A DNA stretch of 64,000 nt from Paramecium sonneborni (taxonomy: Eukaryota > Ciliophora > Oligohymenophorea > Peniculida > Parameciidae): assembly GCA_905182985.1 (NCBI GenBank), contig CAJJDN010000005.1, forward strand, positions 58,627 through 122,626, in the 5' to 3' direction. A program made the translations under genes and the position numbers. This document shows, in pieces, positions 1 to 12,828 of the stretch (positions are counted from its first letter, which is position 1; each line of letters begins with the position of its first letter). Under the pieces are notes generated by a model, which saw nothing but the letters and a program-made list of their open reading frames with translations, made no database searches and was not told the DNA's origin.

Positions 1-2
1 TT

Positions 3-368
3 AATAGATAATTGGAATAATAATTAAAGCAATAACAATAGATGTTATAATAATAATTTTAATAACAATAAAAATAATAATAAATAATTGAGGAATAGTA
101 AAGAAAATTGTTTTCTCTTTAATAATAAATTAAGTAGATTGCTGTTTAATTAGAATAAAGTCAAATTGAACCTAATGAAATTTTGAATTCTTCAAATAAA
201 TAGGATAATTTTAATTATTAAATCAACTTGCTACCAACTCCTCCAATTACTTATGCAAGTCCAATTAAGCACACCTTAAATGATTTCACAGAAAATATTG
301 AAATTTAAAATAGAGTGAATTAAGTCTTAGCCCAATCAAGATAAGCAATTAACCGATATTAAAATTGA
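3..368 (+). CDS. 3' end of a Gln-rich protein (partial)
   Basis: Only the last 121 codons are in the window; the gene starts upstream. Read in frame 3 with TAA/TAG as Gln, the sequence is open from the window edge to the TGA at 366-368. It begins with an extremely Gln/Asn-rich stretch (most of the first 45 residues), followed by a more complex tail containing LPTPPITYAS and ending NRYQN. No domain is recognisable. The Gln runs are encoded by mixed CAA, TAA and TAG, typical of Paramecium. Family unknown. The stop lies only 51 bp from the end of the convergent gene on the minus strand. Confidence 0.7.
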
Positions 369-419
369 TAATTTATTATATAATTAAGGAAAATTTACTA
401 TTGTACCATTAAATATGAA

Positions 420-1276
420 TCAATTTTTATTACGCATTCCTTTTTTATGTTGTAATTGTTATTATTATGGTTGCGTAAGAATTGTTTTTTTTGATCTAGC
501 AGCATCAATTATCGTTTTTAATGGTGGGGATTAAGTAGTACTGCTTGCACTTTAAAAAATAGCTTTCTAAGATACACCAACTTTTTCAGGAGTTCCTTAA
601 ATATTTGCATTTGGCTTGGTAATTTAATATTCATCTAAATATCTTAACATTTAATCAACCACATTTTATAATTTTATAGTTATTTTTTATTTGTTTTATT
701 AAACTTTTTCTCGATGATTTTCTATTTAATCAATCTATTTTTTTAGTATTTAAGATAATTAATCTGAATCCTAATAAAAATTAATAGCCTTAGATAATTC
801 TTCTGAAGAACAATTCAATACAGAGGAATTTTGATATTATATTATAGGATTAATTTAATTTTGGATTGTGTTTTTGAATTCTATAACACGATTATCAAAA
901 TTCAATATATCATTGTTCATTTCTTTCTTTAATTCATCTTTAAAATTGTTGAATTTAGAAGCTACTTAATTTAAGCATATATTAAAATCTTCATCAAATT
1001 AGCTAGAATCATTTGTGATTGGTTCTATTTTGAGGTTTTTAACACTAAATATTTTTGAATTTAAATCCTCCTCAAATTTTGATATCTAGACTCTCATATG
1101 ACTCTGACTTTATGGAGATTATGAAATGTGATTTTCCAAAAAACAATCAGCACAACCTATTAATAATTGAAAATCATTAGCTTAATACCTAATTTTTATT
1201 CCTATGAGCATTTTGGATCAATACATATATATTTGATCTTTTATGAATCATGTTGCTCTATATGACATTATCTCAT
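420..1276 (-). CDS. Hypothetical protein with B-box-like zinc-binding N-terminus
   Basis: 274 aa from two exons; one 32-nt intron at 1157-1188 (GTATTAAG...AATAG). Removing it joins an N-terminal Cys/His cluster (QCHIEQH, then CIDPKC, then CADCFLENH) that resembles a B-box-type zinc-binding motif. The rest is a predicted helical, partly coiled region (FKDELKKEMNND, IDQIENHREKVQQNKQ) and a Ser/Thr/Pro- and Gln-rich tail. The ATG at 1276 is chosen because an ATG further downstream (1211) only works if the intron is ignored. Paramecium has many proteins with a similar short Cys/His N-terminus plus coiled coil, and their role is unknown. Convergent with the preceding partial gene. Confidence 0.75.
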
Positions 1277-1820
1277 ATTTGATATTAATTTTAATAATTA
1301 TTATTTTACGCGCACTTTTTAACCAGCGCAATTTATTTTATTTTTAAACAAATAAATTAAAATAAAAAATTCGCTACAAATATAAAATAGACCTCCTCTT
1401 GATCTAATTTATTGTCAAATCTTTATATTTACATTTATTATATACATTCTATAAAGAATAGTAACATATTAGTTTATAAACAATTATTTTCTTTTATTCT
1501 TAAAAATTTATAAAAAATATCGGCTAGTTAAATCTTAAGCTTACTTAAAACAATATGTATGTTTGATTAATAAAAATGGATGAATAGAATAAAATAAGGA
1601 GAACCTTAATGAATTAGAAAAAATTTGATAATTTATGAGGTAAATATAAGAAAGGTTCCTAAGAATATTTTATATTATATATATAATTATTAATTAAATC
1701 CTTAAAAAACGGAATAATTAATTTATTAATGATTAAATACGTTAGTTTAAAGAAAAAAATTCGTTTTTGCTTAATATGAGCTTCAAATGATTATTTTAGA
1801 AAAAAGGAAAGTATTAATAA
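1277..1820. other. Intergenic, divergent promoter region
   Basis: 544 bp between two divergent genes. Very AT-rich with frequent TGA in all frames. Nothing recognisable was seen: no tRNA, repeat or further reading frame. It must carry the promoters of the zinc-cluster gene (minus) and the trichocyst gene (plus). Confidence 0.6.
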
Positions 1821-2969
1821 ATGAAATCTATAGTTCTTTTAGTATTGGTTGCAACAGCCTTCGCTACAAATTTAGCTGCTTTTGAAAAACTTGAATAATC
1901 AAAACTTGGAAAGACATTGTTAAATACAATAGCTATCTAAATGTAAACAGGTGAGCCACTTGAAAGAATTTTCTCTACACTTTATGATTTGGAAGAAAGA
2001 TATTAAAATGATTAAAGAGAAGATGATGCTGAAAACAAAGCTTTCTAAGGAGTTTGTGATGCTGATCTTGCTGGTCTTAATTAAGAAATTGCTAATCTTG
2101 AATAAAGAGATACAGAATTGTAAGCAAAATTAGATGAACTTTAACCAGTTCATGACTAAAAGGTTGGATAAAGAGTTGCAAAATTAGCTGAAAAGGCACT
2201 TCTTTAAAAAGTTATTGATGAAACCTCAGCTAAGAGATAAGAATAAAATGATGACTTTGAAGCTTAAAGAGAAGAATTCACATTTGTTTCAGGTGTTCTT
2301 GCTGAAGCTAGAAGACTCTTTACAGACAACTTATAAGCCCCAGCTTTCTTATAAAAGGGATCTAGTGAAACTGTTCACTACACTCCATAAGTATTTGCTT
2401 AAGTTGCTAACCACTTAAGTTCTGCTGCTCATAAGGCTGGATAAATGAAACACGTAAGAACATTCGGAAAAGCAATTAAACTTATGGCTTAATTAGCTGT
2501 CAAAGCCTAATAATATGCTAATTAAGAATTAACAGGTAGAATCATTCAATTAATTGATGATTTATAAAATTAATTAAGTTAAGCTTTTGATTTAGCAAGA
2601 AAGACTGAAGATGCAAGAAGATAAGCTTATGAAGCATACAATACACTCTTAAATAGAGATATGAATAAACTTAACTCAGCAATTGCTAATTTAGAAGCTG
2701 AAATCTAATCATTAGCTGATTAACTTGCTGCAACTCACAGTTCATAAGATGATAATGCTGCCAGACTTGAAGCTAAGACATAATAAAGAGACGACAGAAG
2801 AGCTGAATGCTAATAAGCTGCTTATGAATACTAACAAAGAAGAACCGCAAGAGATGGAGATAGATAAACTGTTTCAGATTTGATTGGACATTTAAATTCA
2901 AATATGAGAGACTTAAAAGAATATATAGCTATGAGAGTTGCTGCTGGTGACAATAGTTTGAGTTAATGA
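1821..2969 (+). CDS. Trichocyst matrix protein precursor
   Basis: 382 aa, intronless, TGA stop at 2967. The protein starts with a clear signal peptide (MKSIVLLVLVATAFA), followed by a long helical, Gln/Glu/Ala-rich sequence with heptad character (LNQEIANLEQRDTELQ, LNSAIANLEAEIQSLADQ). Length, signal peptide and composition match the trichocyst matrix protein family: secretory precursors that are proteolytically cut into two mature polypeptides and crystallise as the expandable core of Paramecium defensive secretory organelles. The two homologous helical halves are separated near residue 170-190 (VHYTPQVF), a plausible place for the processed propeptide boundary, though I cannot place the cleavage site. 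The exact family member cannot be assigned by eye. Confidence 0.88.
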
Positions 2970-3084
2970 TCTGATTCAATTATCAATAAAAATAATTTTT
3001 TTTAAAAAATCACAATTTATTTTTAATCAAAATTTAATTACTAATTATTCTAATATAATTTTATTAAAAATAACATCATCTATT

Positions 3085-4737
<1,653 letters not shown>

Positions 4738-4946
4738 TTATTTATTATATTTTTTTTCCAATAATTAAAATTTTACCTTATACAAAATATTAGAATAATT
4801 TATTTTAAGAATAATGACCTAATAGTTAAATATAGCTATTGATATCTATAATATTAAAAAGAATCATAATATTTATAAGTGAATATTTAAAAAAGAAAAA
4901 ACCTAAATTTATTAAATTATCAAATTTTAATTCGATAACTTAAATT

Positions 4947-5323
4947 ATGTATTCATCAAGCTATACTTCACCTAATAAAATTATTGATAGTAATTGTGTT
5001 GATAAAGGAAATCTATTTTTAGGTAAGCTTAATTATTTATTACAAAGGAAATAAACATTCTACAGCTATATAACATTTGGAATAATTATAAATTGGAGCT
5101 ATCTTAACAGTAGCTGATGATATAAATATAAGTTTACCTAATAGAAATCATCTTATTATAAATGCTTAAGATGTACCAGAATATTAGATTTGTAAATCAA
5201 ATAAAAAATTAAACTAATATAGGTCTTCATTTCAAAGAATGCTTTTAATTTATAGAATAAAATCTTCAAAGCACAAATGTGTTGGTTCACTGCTTTTAAG
5301 GTGCTTCTAGATCAGCAACTATT
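4947..5323 (+). CDS. Dual-specificity phosphatase, truncated duplicate at gap
   Basis: Identical to the 5' part of the phosphatase gene at 6134, with the same ATG and first two introns (offset 1187). It ends at the N at 5324, directly after the codons for the active-site region HCFQGASR. The catalytic signature is present but the C-terminal helices are missing. Interpreted as an assembly artefact, so it should not be counted as a second gene. Confidence 0.7.
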
Positions 5324-5324
5324 N

Positions 5325-5924
5325 TTAATGACAGTAATTTAATCCTTGTAATACCTATTTTATTATTTTAGCTGCATCCTTTTCTGAAAAATGTTAAGAT
5401 TCCACTATGGCATCGAATAGCTCTCCTCCTGTACATAACTCTGTTACTATAAAAATTTATTCAGAATTTTAGTAGATCTCTAAAATTTTTACTATATTTG
5501 GATGATCCTAATTCAAATATTTATTACTAGCTATTTAAGTATTTCTGCTTCATGTAAAACTCTTGAAATCTCTTCATTTGTGGCTTCTGATTTAGATATG
5601 ATTTTTATTGCTCGTGTAATTCCTAAAACTTTGTGTAAACCTTTGCGCACTTCAGCATAAGATCCTGAAATTATAATTAGATTTACCACTTCCTAATGGA
5701 GGAGATAATATTTTATAAACATCATGAATAGATAAATTTTAATGAGTGTTTACAGAATCGAGTAATTTTACTTGAGTTTTATCCTTTACCTCTTATTCTG
5801 TCAAATTTGGATTTTAAAGTGATGATTCTTATGTTTATGGTTATTTTTAAGTTTATGGATTAAGTTCATGTAAATTATCCTCTGAGTGTTTTTGTTTTGG
5901 TTTTTCAATACATAATTGGCCCAT
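5325..5924 (-). CDS. CDPK, truncated 5' duplicate at gap
   Basis: Identical to the first part of the CDPK gene that starts at 4737 (offset 1187): same ATG, G-loop and first two introns. It runs into the N at 5324 just before the HRD catalytic motif. Interpreted as the second copy of an unmerged contig overlap, not as a real kinase gene. Confidence 0.7.
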
Positions 5925-6133
5925 TTATTTATTATATTTTTTTTCCAATAATTAAAATTTTACCTTATACAAAATATTAGAATAATTTATTTTAAGAATA
6001 ATGACCTAATAGTTAAATATAGCTATTGATATCTATAATATTAAAAAGAATCATAATATTTATAAGTGAATATTTAAAAAAGAAAAAACCTAAATTTATT
6101 AAATTATCAAATTTTAATTCGATAACTTAAATT
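5925..6133. promoter_or_regulatory. Shared divergent promoter, CDPK / dual-specificity phosphatase
   Basis: 209 bp between the CDPK start codon (minus) and the phosphatase start codon (plus); the same interval appears at 4738-4946 in the duplicated copy. It is AT-rich with runs of T and no reading frame. Both genes must be initiated from it. No specific element can be identified by eye. Confidence 0.45.
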
Positions 6134-6691
6134 ATGTATTCATCAAGCTATACTTCACCTAATAAAATTATTGATAGTAATTGTGTTGATAAAGGAAATC
6201 TATTTTTAGGTAAGCTTAATTATTTATTACAAAGGAAATAAACATTCTACAGCTATATAACATTTGGAATAATTATAAATTGGAGCTATCTTAACAGTAG
6301 CTGATGATATAAATATAAGTTTACCTAATAGAAATCATCTTATTATAAATGCTTAAGATGTACCAGAATATTAGATTTGTAAATCAAATAAAAAATTAAA
6401 CTAATATAGGTCTTCATTTCAAAGAATGCTTTTAATTTATAGAATAAAATCTTCAAAGCACAAATGTGTTGGTTCACTGCTTTTAAGGTGCTTCTAGATC
6501 AGCAACTATTGTAGCTGCATATTTAATGAAAATTTAAAAGTAATACGAAAAATTTTAATTATAGAATTCAAGCAAAAGAAGCACTTTAAAAATTAAAGGA
6601 AATTAGAAAGATTGTTTGTCCAAATAAAGGATTTATATCTTAACTTGAAAATTTTGAAAAAAATCTAATGTAATTTGATAATTCTAATTGA
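6134..6691 (+). CDS. Dual-specificity protein phosphatase (intact copy)
   Basis: 158 aa, four exons; introns 6210-6234, 6379-6409 and 6540-6564. The protein is a bare catalytic domain of the atypical DSP/MAP-kinase-phosphatase type. The P-loop signature HCFQGASR (Cys nucleophile, Arg phosphate binding) is followed by SATIVAAYLM and a C-terminal helix region with KEALQKLKEIRK. An upstream segment EYQICLHFKECFQFIEQ matches the helix that precedes the P-loop. It is predicted to dephosphorylate phospho-Ser/Thr/Tyr proteins such as MAP kinases in the cytosol. There is no targeting or docking domain. This copy is complete; the copy at 4947 is cut by the N gap. Confidence 0.9.
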
Positions 6692-6799
6692 ATAATTTTT
6701 ATTTTATGTAAGACTAGTAGTTTAAATAAATTTGAAGCACTCCTAAAATGGAAATTCTTGGTTTAATTATCTTTTGTATTATTTTATATAAAATAAAGT

Positions 6800-7690
6800 A
6801 TGGATAAATATTTTGAGTTTTCAAAATCAAAGGATGAATCAAGATTATCGATCGACTCATAGGAACTGCTTCGATAAGTCGAAAATAAAATACATTAATC
6901 TTAATCCCAAATCTTTATTTCTCCTTAAAAATAATAATAAATAAATTATTCTGATCACTTTGATTAAAACGAGCAGATAGATTATTTATCATTTAAAGAA
7001 TAAACTATTATAAAGAGACTGTTTAATTTGAGAGATGATTGCAAATAATTCTAAAAGAACGTGTAATCTTATTAAGAAGAATTAATTTAATCTATTAGGG
7101 AAGTTATGAAAAAAGTTGTAAACAAAGGAAATCAATATTTATAAGACTAAGAGCATGAACTAAGATTACAATTATAAGAAATTTAAAAAAATAAGGAGCT
7201 TCTTAATTCATATTCTAACTGTCAAATTATATAATCACCTTTAAAATAAAAACAAAATTTTTTTTCAGAAATCAAATCCAAAATATCTGAATTAAAAAAT
7301 CAAATACTTGAATTTTTTGATAATGATAATTCAATTTAGTCGAGTGGATATTAGAAAAAATTAAACTTTTCAAATTATAAAGAATTGAGTTCTAAAAAAT
7401 AATTAAGAGCATCTTCGAGTCCTTTCAAAGATATTGATCGAGTTTTATAATTGAAAACATCATCAAGTAAATCTTAATTTTAAAGTAATAATTAACCATA
7501 AGACTTAAATTAATTCATTGACGTGCTTAAACTTAAAATAAATAATAATAAAAATAATAATTTATTATAGAGTAGACCAAATTTTACAAGTAATTATTTA
7601 TAAAGTAAATTAAATACCAACTCAAAAAGATTCTCTATTGAGCAATAACTCTAATCTTAATACAAAACATTTTTTTAATCTGTATTTTGA
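6800..7690 (+). CDS. Hypothetical coiled-coil protein
   Basis: 296 aa, one exon, start ATG at 6800 (MDKYFEFSKSKDES). The middle is predicted helical/coiled coil (residues about 75-150: LFNLRDDCKQFQ, REVMKKVVNKGN, HELRLQLQEIQKNKE). It is followed by a Ser/Asn/Gln-rich, low-complexity C-terminal half ending FFQSVF. Rich in potential phosphorylation sites. No enzymatic motif and no recognised family. It lies 108 bp downstream of the phosphatase gene and in the same orientation, with its own transcription presumed. Confidence 0.72.
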
Positions 7691-8126
7691 ATTTATATAA
7701 TTATACATTTCAATAAATTAGAATTGCATTAACATTTTTAATATTGTTATAATTGTAAATAGGATTTTCTAGTTAGATATATGATAAAATTTGTGATTAT
7801 TAATTATTTTTATTTATTAATATTGAATTATTTGTTTTAAAAAATTAGTTTAAAAGAGTTCTACATTATTATATATTAAATTTTGTTAATTCTGTTGATT
7901 TTATAATTAATTCTGAAATAACTGTAAAACTTTAACTTTCAAATTTAAGAAAATAATATGATATTAATGTTATTCACTTAAAATATTCTCTGAACATAAG
8001 GAAATAACTTAACTAGTTTGTATTAAGAAAAATAGGTTGAAATTGATAAATTATATTATTTGATTGGATATCATAAAGTATTCTTAATGTAATATTGATT
8101 ATAAAAAATATTTTTGTAATTACTAA
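7691..8126. other. Intergenic
   Basis: 436 bp of AT-rich sequence with dense TGA in all frames between two plus-strand genes. No gene, RNA or repeat was recognised. Confidence 0.6.
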
Positions 8127-10438
8127 ATGAGCTAATTCGAAACATATGCTTAAACTTAAATTCCTTAGTAAGATAGAAGCAAACCAAATTAAAATCAATT
8201 ATTGGGAACATTGAATCTTTCAAGTGGATAAAATGAAAAAAATATAGATCAAAATGAGTATGTTGATTTATAATAAAACTTAGGTTTGTTCCAAGAAGAT
8301 CTTCCTAAACAAATAAGTATGATATTAATAACATATAGTTATGGATATTAATAAAATACTCTTTAAGTTTCACCATATCCATAATTCAATTACCCTCTGA
8401 TGGGATAACAAACTATGAAAGAATAAGAAAATCTAGAATAGATGTAAAGATTAATGAAAGAGAATGAGACATTAAGGTATGTTTAAAAGAGTAATTAGAT
8501 ATTAGTGGAGAACCTTGGAGTAGGAAAATTAAAAGTTGAAAAATGAAAAGTAAAGAATCTATGTATAATAGCAATCAATTAATTAACAGGGAAAAGAATA
8601 ATAGCACAGAAATTCAAGGATTGCAGTATTATATATATATATATTCTAGAGATTAAATACTTTAATTAAAAAATGAAAACAAAAGATTAATGAATACAAT
8701 TTCAGATGATTAATATCAGCTTTTAGATTTATAAAAATTAAAAAAGCAAGTGGAACTAAATAAAGGACTTGATAATTAGATATCTGATTTAGAATAGTAG
8801 CTTTCAATAGCTAATAAACAGTTATCAGAACAAAAAAGATAAAATTCATTCTAAGAAAATGAAATACAGACTTAGAAAGATACAATTGATAAATTCAAAA
8901 CATAATTAAAAGAGCTTACATAAAATAATGAATCATAAGTCTAAAAGAATGACACACTATTAAATGATAATAGAAAGATGAAATAAGCATTAGATATGAT
9001 CAATAAGGATTTAATTAATGAATAAGAATAAAATAAAGTGTTATTTTAAAAAATGAATCAATTAAATTAGGGATCAAAAGATTAGATTAATAACTTATAA
9101 AAAAATATAACTAATCTTAATTTTTAAAATGAATAATTGAAAAATTAACTTATCATATTATAATAAAAAGAAAAAGAATTGCAAAATGTATAAAATCTAA
9201 ATTTATAAAATGAAAGTAAATTAAGGCAGATGTAATAACAAATTTCTGAATGTAATTTAAATTTAAACTTTAGAATAAAGATAAATTGATTAGTATACAA
9301 TGACTATTTAAACAGGAAAAAATGAATATTAAAAGTTAGCAGTTAAAACTTAATCATAAGAATAAGATATATGGAAGTTGAAAGAATAACTTAATTAATT
9401 AAATACCCAAAACTAAATGTTATAAAACAAATGCTATTAATTAGAAAGATCTATAGATGATAGTTTATCAAAATCTCAAATTTAATCTGCAGATTTAAAA
9501 GGATCCCTTGATAAATGGAAAAATTATGGTTTATCTCTTGAATAAGAAATAAAAAAAAGAGAAATGGCTTTACATCAATTAGAAAATGAATATGTACATA
9601 TATAGAGCCTGCTAAAAGGTGCATAAGAAAATGAAGTTTAATTAAGAAATGAAAGAGCAGTAACATTATCAAAAATGAAAGAAATGCATGATGATTTACT
9701 TTTATATGAAAAAAAATGTAATTAATAGGACGGAGGTAAACTTATTTTTTATTTAAGAGCTAACACTTTTATAGGAATAAAGTAGGAATATTCTATAAAA
9801 TTAAGAGAGATTAGAATAAGATAAATTACAATTAAATAATGAAGTTAAAAAATTGATGGAAGAATTGCTTAGAACTTAAAATTAAAATGATTTAAAAAAT
9901 AGAGATTATGATGCTTTATAAATGAAACATGAATCTGATAATAATATGAAAGAAAGAGAAGTTTAGAACTTGCAATTATAAAATAATATACTTTAAGAAA
10001 AAAATATTTAATTAGAAAATGATTTGACTAAAGAGAAAGTATTAATGATTTTAATATATTAAGGAAAAAATATTTTAAATGGAAAGTAGAATAAGGAATT
10101 TAGAGAGTGAAATTCATAATCTATAATTTAAGTAAACTTTATAATAATAATATTCATGGAATTAAGAACCATTAAACAATCATAATAATTAAATACAATA
10201 GACAGAAAATAGCTTGATTTATTAGAGAATTAATTAAAATAATTCAGGATTTATGAATCCCTAATAAAATAATTATGGATTTCAAAAGCCTTAATAACCA
10301 AAACCAACAGAAAATTCAAATGCTCCATATTAAGTTGATGAATTTCCAGATCATAGACGTACTAATTCTTAGCAGCTTATTAAAAGCAAAAATTATGATT
10401 TAAGATTCTAATATCAACCATAAAATGTTTAACCGTGA
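8127..10438 (+). CDS. Long coiled-coil protein
   Basis: 724 aa, seven exons; introns 8477-8498, 8550-8571, 8626-8649, 9252-9273, 9736-9757 and 10039-10063, after which the frame is continuous. The N-terminal 90 residues are Gln/Asn-rich and disordered. From about residue 95 to 620 the protein is almost uninterrupted coiled coil (LQKLKKQVELNKGLDNQ, LKEQLNQLNTQNQML, NNEVKKLMEELLRT). The last 100 residues are again Gln/Asn/Pro-rich (FQKPQQPKPTENSN). This composition is typical of ciliate cytoskeletal, cortical or basal-body components, but no specific domain is visible. An internal ATG/intron variant near 8310 was considered and not needed. Confidence 0.82.
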
Positions 10439-10963
10439 TGATAGATTATATTTATTATCAATTTTAAGATAGTTTTGTTAAAAAATTTTTATTTTACAGT
10501 AATAAAATTAAGTAATAAATTTAGTAAATGATAAGTCAACTATTTTATGGATTATATATTTTTTTATTAATATATTATAAAGCAAATAAATAAAGTATTA
10601 TGATTAATTAATTTTATTTTTGTAAAGTAAATTCTTGTAGGAAATAAATTTAAATAGAAAAGAATTCAATATTTCTGAATAATAGTAAAGCTATACTAAA
10701 TTCGATTGCTCTTTTGAATTCTAAATTAGGAATTTAATACTATTAATTATAGTAAATGATTTGCTATAAAAATGGAAATCTAATTTAACTTAAGTGAATA
10801 AAGATTTTGAAGTGTTTGTAAATTGTCTTTGATGATGAATAACAATTGAGAAGCAAAGATATTGAGTTTAAAAAAACCGAGAAGTCATAATTAATTGATT
10901 GAAGAAAATAGTTTAAGAATAGTTCAATGAAAATATTTGCCATAAAATATATAAATTTTAATT
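10439..10963. other. Intergenic
   Basis: 525 bp between two plus-strand genes. AT-rich, stops in all frames, no recognisable RNA gene or repeat. Confidence 0.6.
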
Positions 10964-12794
10964 ATGCCTAAAATATCATCAGATAAGAAGCTATTCTTTA
11001 AGCTTTTGGGAAAAGAATTAAATGAAGAAGAATTGGAAGAGTTACTTTTCAGATTTGGTATTGAAGCAGAAGAAAGAGAGGAAGAGCCTGATCTATTATA
11101 TTTTGAAATAGCTGCCAATAGACCAGATTTATTATGTGTTGAAAATTTAGTGCATGCATTGAGAGTATATATGGGAATGGAAAAAAAGAGAAATTTTAAC
11201 TTCATTCCTGCAAAAGAAACAATTTATGTTAAAGCTGCAGTAATTCTAGTATAAAAAATTAATAGACTTAATAAATCAGACCATTTGTTGTTGGAGCAAT
11301 ACTAAGAGATGTTACTCTAACAGAAGATAGTTTTAAATCTTTTTTATCATTTTAAGATAAAATACATCAAAATTATGCTAGAAAAAGAACTTTAGTTTCT
11401 ATAGGAACTCATGATTTAGATAAAATAGAAGGACCCTTTTTTTATGATGCATAATAACCTTAAGAAATTGTATTTTAAGCTTTAAAATAAAATGAAAAGA
11501 TGAATTGTATTGATTTATTTAATAAATTACGAGTAAATAATATTACATATAATTTTAGGAAGACTAATATTTGAAAGGTTATTTGAAGATTATTGAAAAT
11601 TCACCTGTTTATCCTGTCATATACGATAATCAAAAGAGGGTATGTTCATTACCACCAATAATAAATGGAGAGCATTCTAAAATGTCAGCAGAAACTAAAA
11701 ATATATTAATTGAAGTTACAGCAGTAGATGAATAAAGAGCTTTAAATACTTTAAATTGTTTAGTAAGTGGGTTTGCTATCTATAATGAAAATTTAAATAT
11801 TGAAAAGGTTAATATTATCTATGAAGTAAATAATAAACAAATTGTTACACCTGTCATAGATGAAAGAACATTAACAACAAATATATAATATATTAATAAG
11901 GTTTTAGGAATTAATATAAGTAAATAAATTATAATAATTTTAGCAACTTAACATGCAAGTGAATTATTATAAAATATGGGTATAATAAGTGTTGCTAAAG
12001 ATGAAAATATTTTAGAATGCTAAGTACCATTTTATAGAAGTGATATTCTTTAATAATGTGATATTGCTGAAGAAATTGGAATTGCTTATGATTATAATAA
12101 AATAGAATTTAAAGTACCAGAAACAGCTACAACTGGATCAGAATACAGATTAAATAAATTATCAGATATGGTAAGAGAAGAAGTAGCACTATGTGGTTTT
12201 GTAGAATGTTTAAATTTTGTGTTAATGTCAATTGATGAATAAACAAAAATGTTAAATAGACCTAATCTATAAAATTATGTATCTATTAATAATTCAAAAA
12301 CTCCATAATTTTAAACTGTGAGATCAACTCTTATTCCTGGAATTTTACATACTTTATAAGCTAATTCAGATAGCAAATTACCAATAAAGTTATTTGAAGT
12401 TTCAGATGTTTGTGTAAAAGGTATGAAATCAGAAAAAGATGGATTTTAAAAAGGAGAAGGATAAGTTGGAACATATAATTAAAGAAATTTAGTTGCTATT
12501 CATTCTAGTAGTAAAAAAAGTGAATTAGAAATTTTGCATGGATTATTAGATTAATTAATGATTAAACTAAGAGTCAAAAAGACAGATTACCATTTGAAAT
12601 AATCTAATGGTAATTTTAATCTTTTATTTATAGATCCTTTATTTTTCCATTAATTATAGGCAGAAATAATTTATAAAGATCAACCAATTGGAGGATTAGG
12701 AGTAGTTCATCCAGAAGTGCTTGAAAGATTTGATTGGAAATATCCAGTAACTCTATTAGAAATGAATATTCAGGTTATTTTGAATGATTTCTGA
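10964..12794 (+). CDS. FARSB: Phenylalanine--tRNA ligase beta subunit, cytosolic
   Basis: 584 aa, four exons; introns 11240-11265, 11533-11558 and 12610-12633. The protein aligns end to end with the eukaryotic cytosolic PheRS beta chain (about 590 aa). The N-terminal B1 domain has [11 protein letters not shown] and [18 protein letters not shown]. The B3/B4 editing region contains [20 protein letters not shown] and [11 protein letters not shown]. The DNA-binding-fold and B5 part has [21 protein letters not shown], and the catalytic-like B6/B7 domain has [22 protein letters not shown] and [14 protein letters not shown]. It forms the alpha2beta2 synthetase that charges tRNA-Phe and hydrolyses misacylated Tyr-tRNA. 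Housekeeping gene. The stop is only 34 bp from the convergent K+ channel gene. Confidence 0.96.
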
Positions 12795-12828
12795 AATATT
12801 ATGATAAATCATTTAATGAGAAATAATA

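Noticed and set aside
8310..8345. GTATGATA...ATATAG, a 22-nt intron candidate early in the 724-aa gene
   Set aside because: Removing it shifts into a frame that ends at TGA within about 25 codons; without it the total spliced length is exactly 725 codons.
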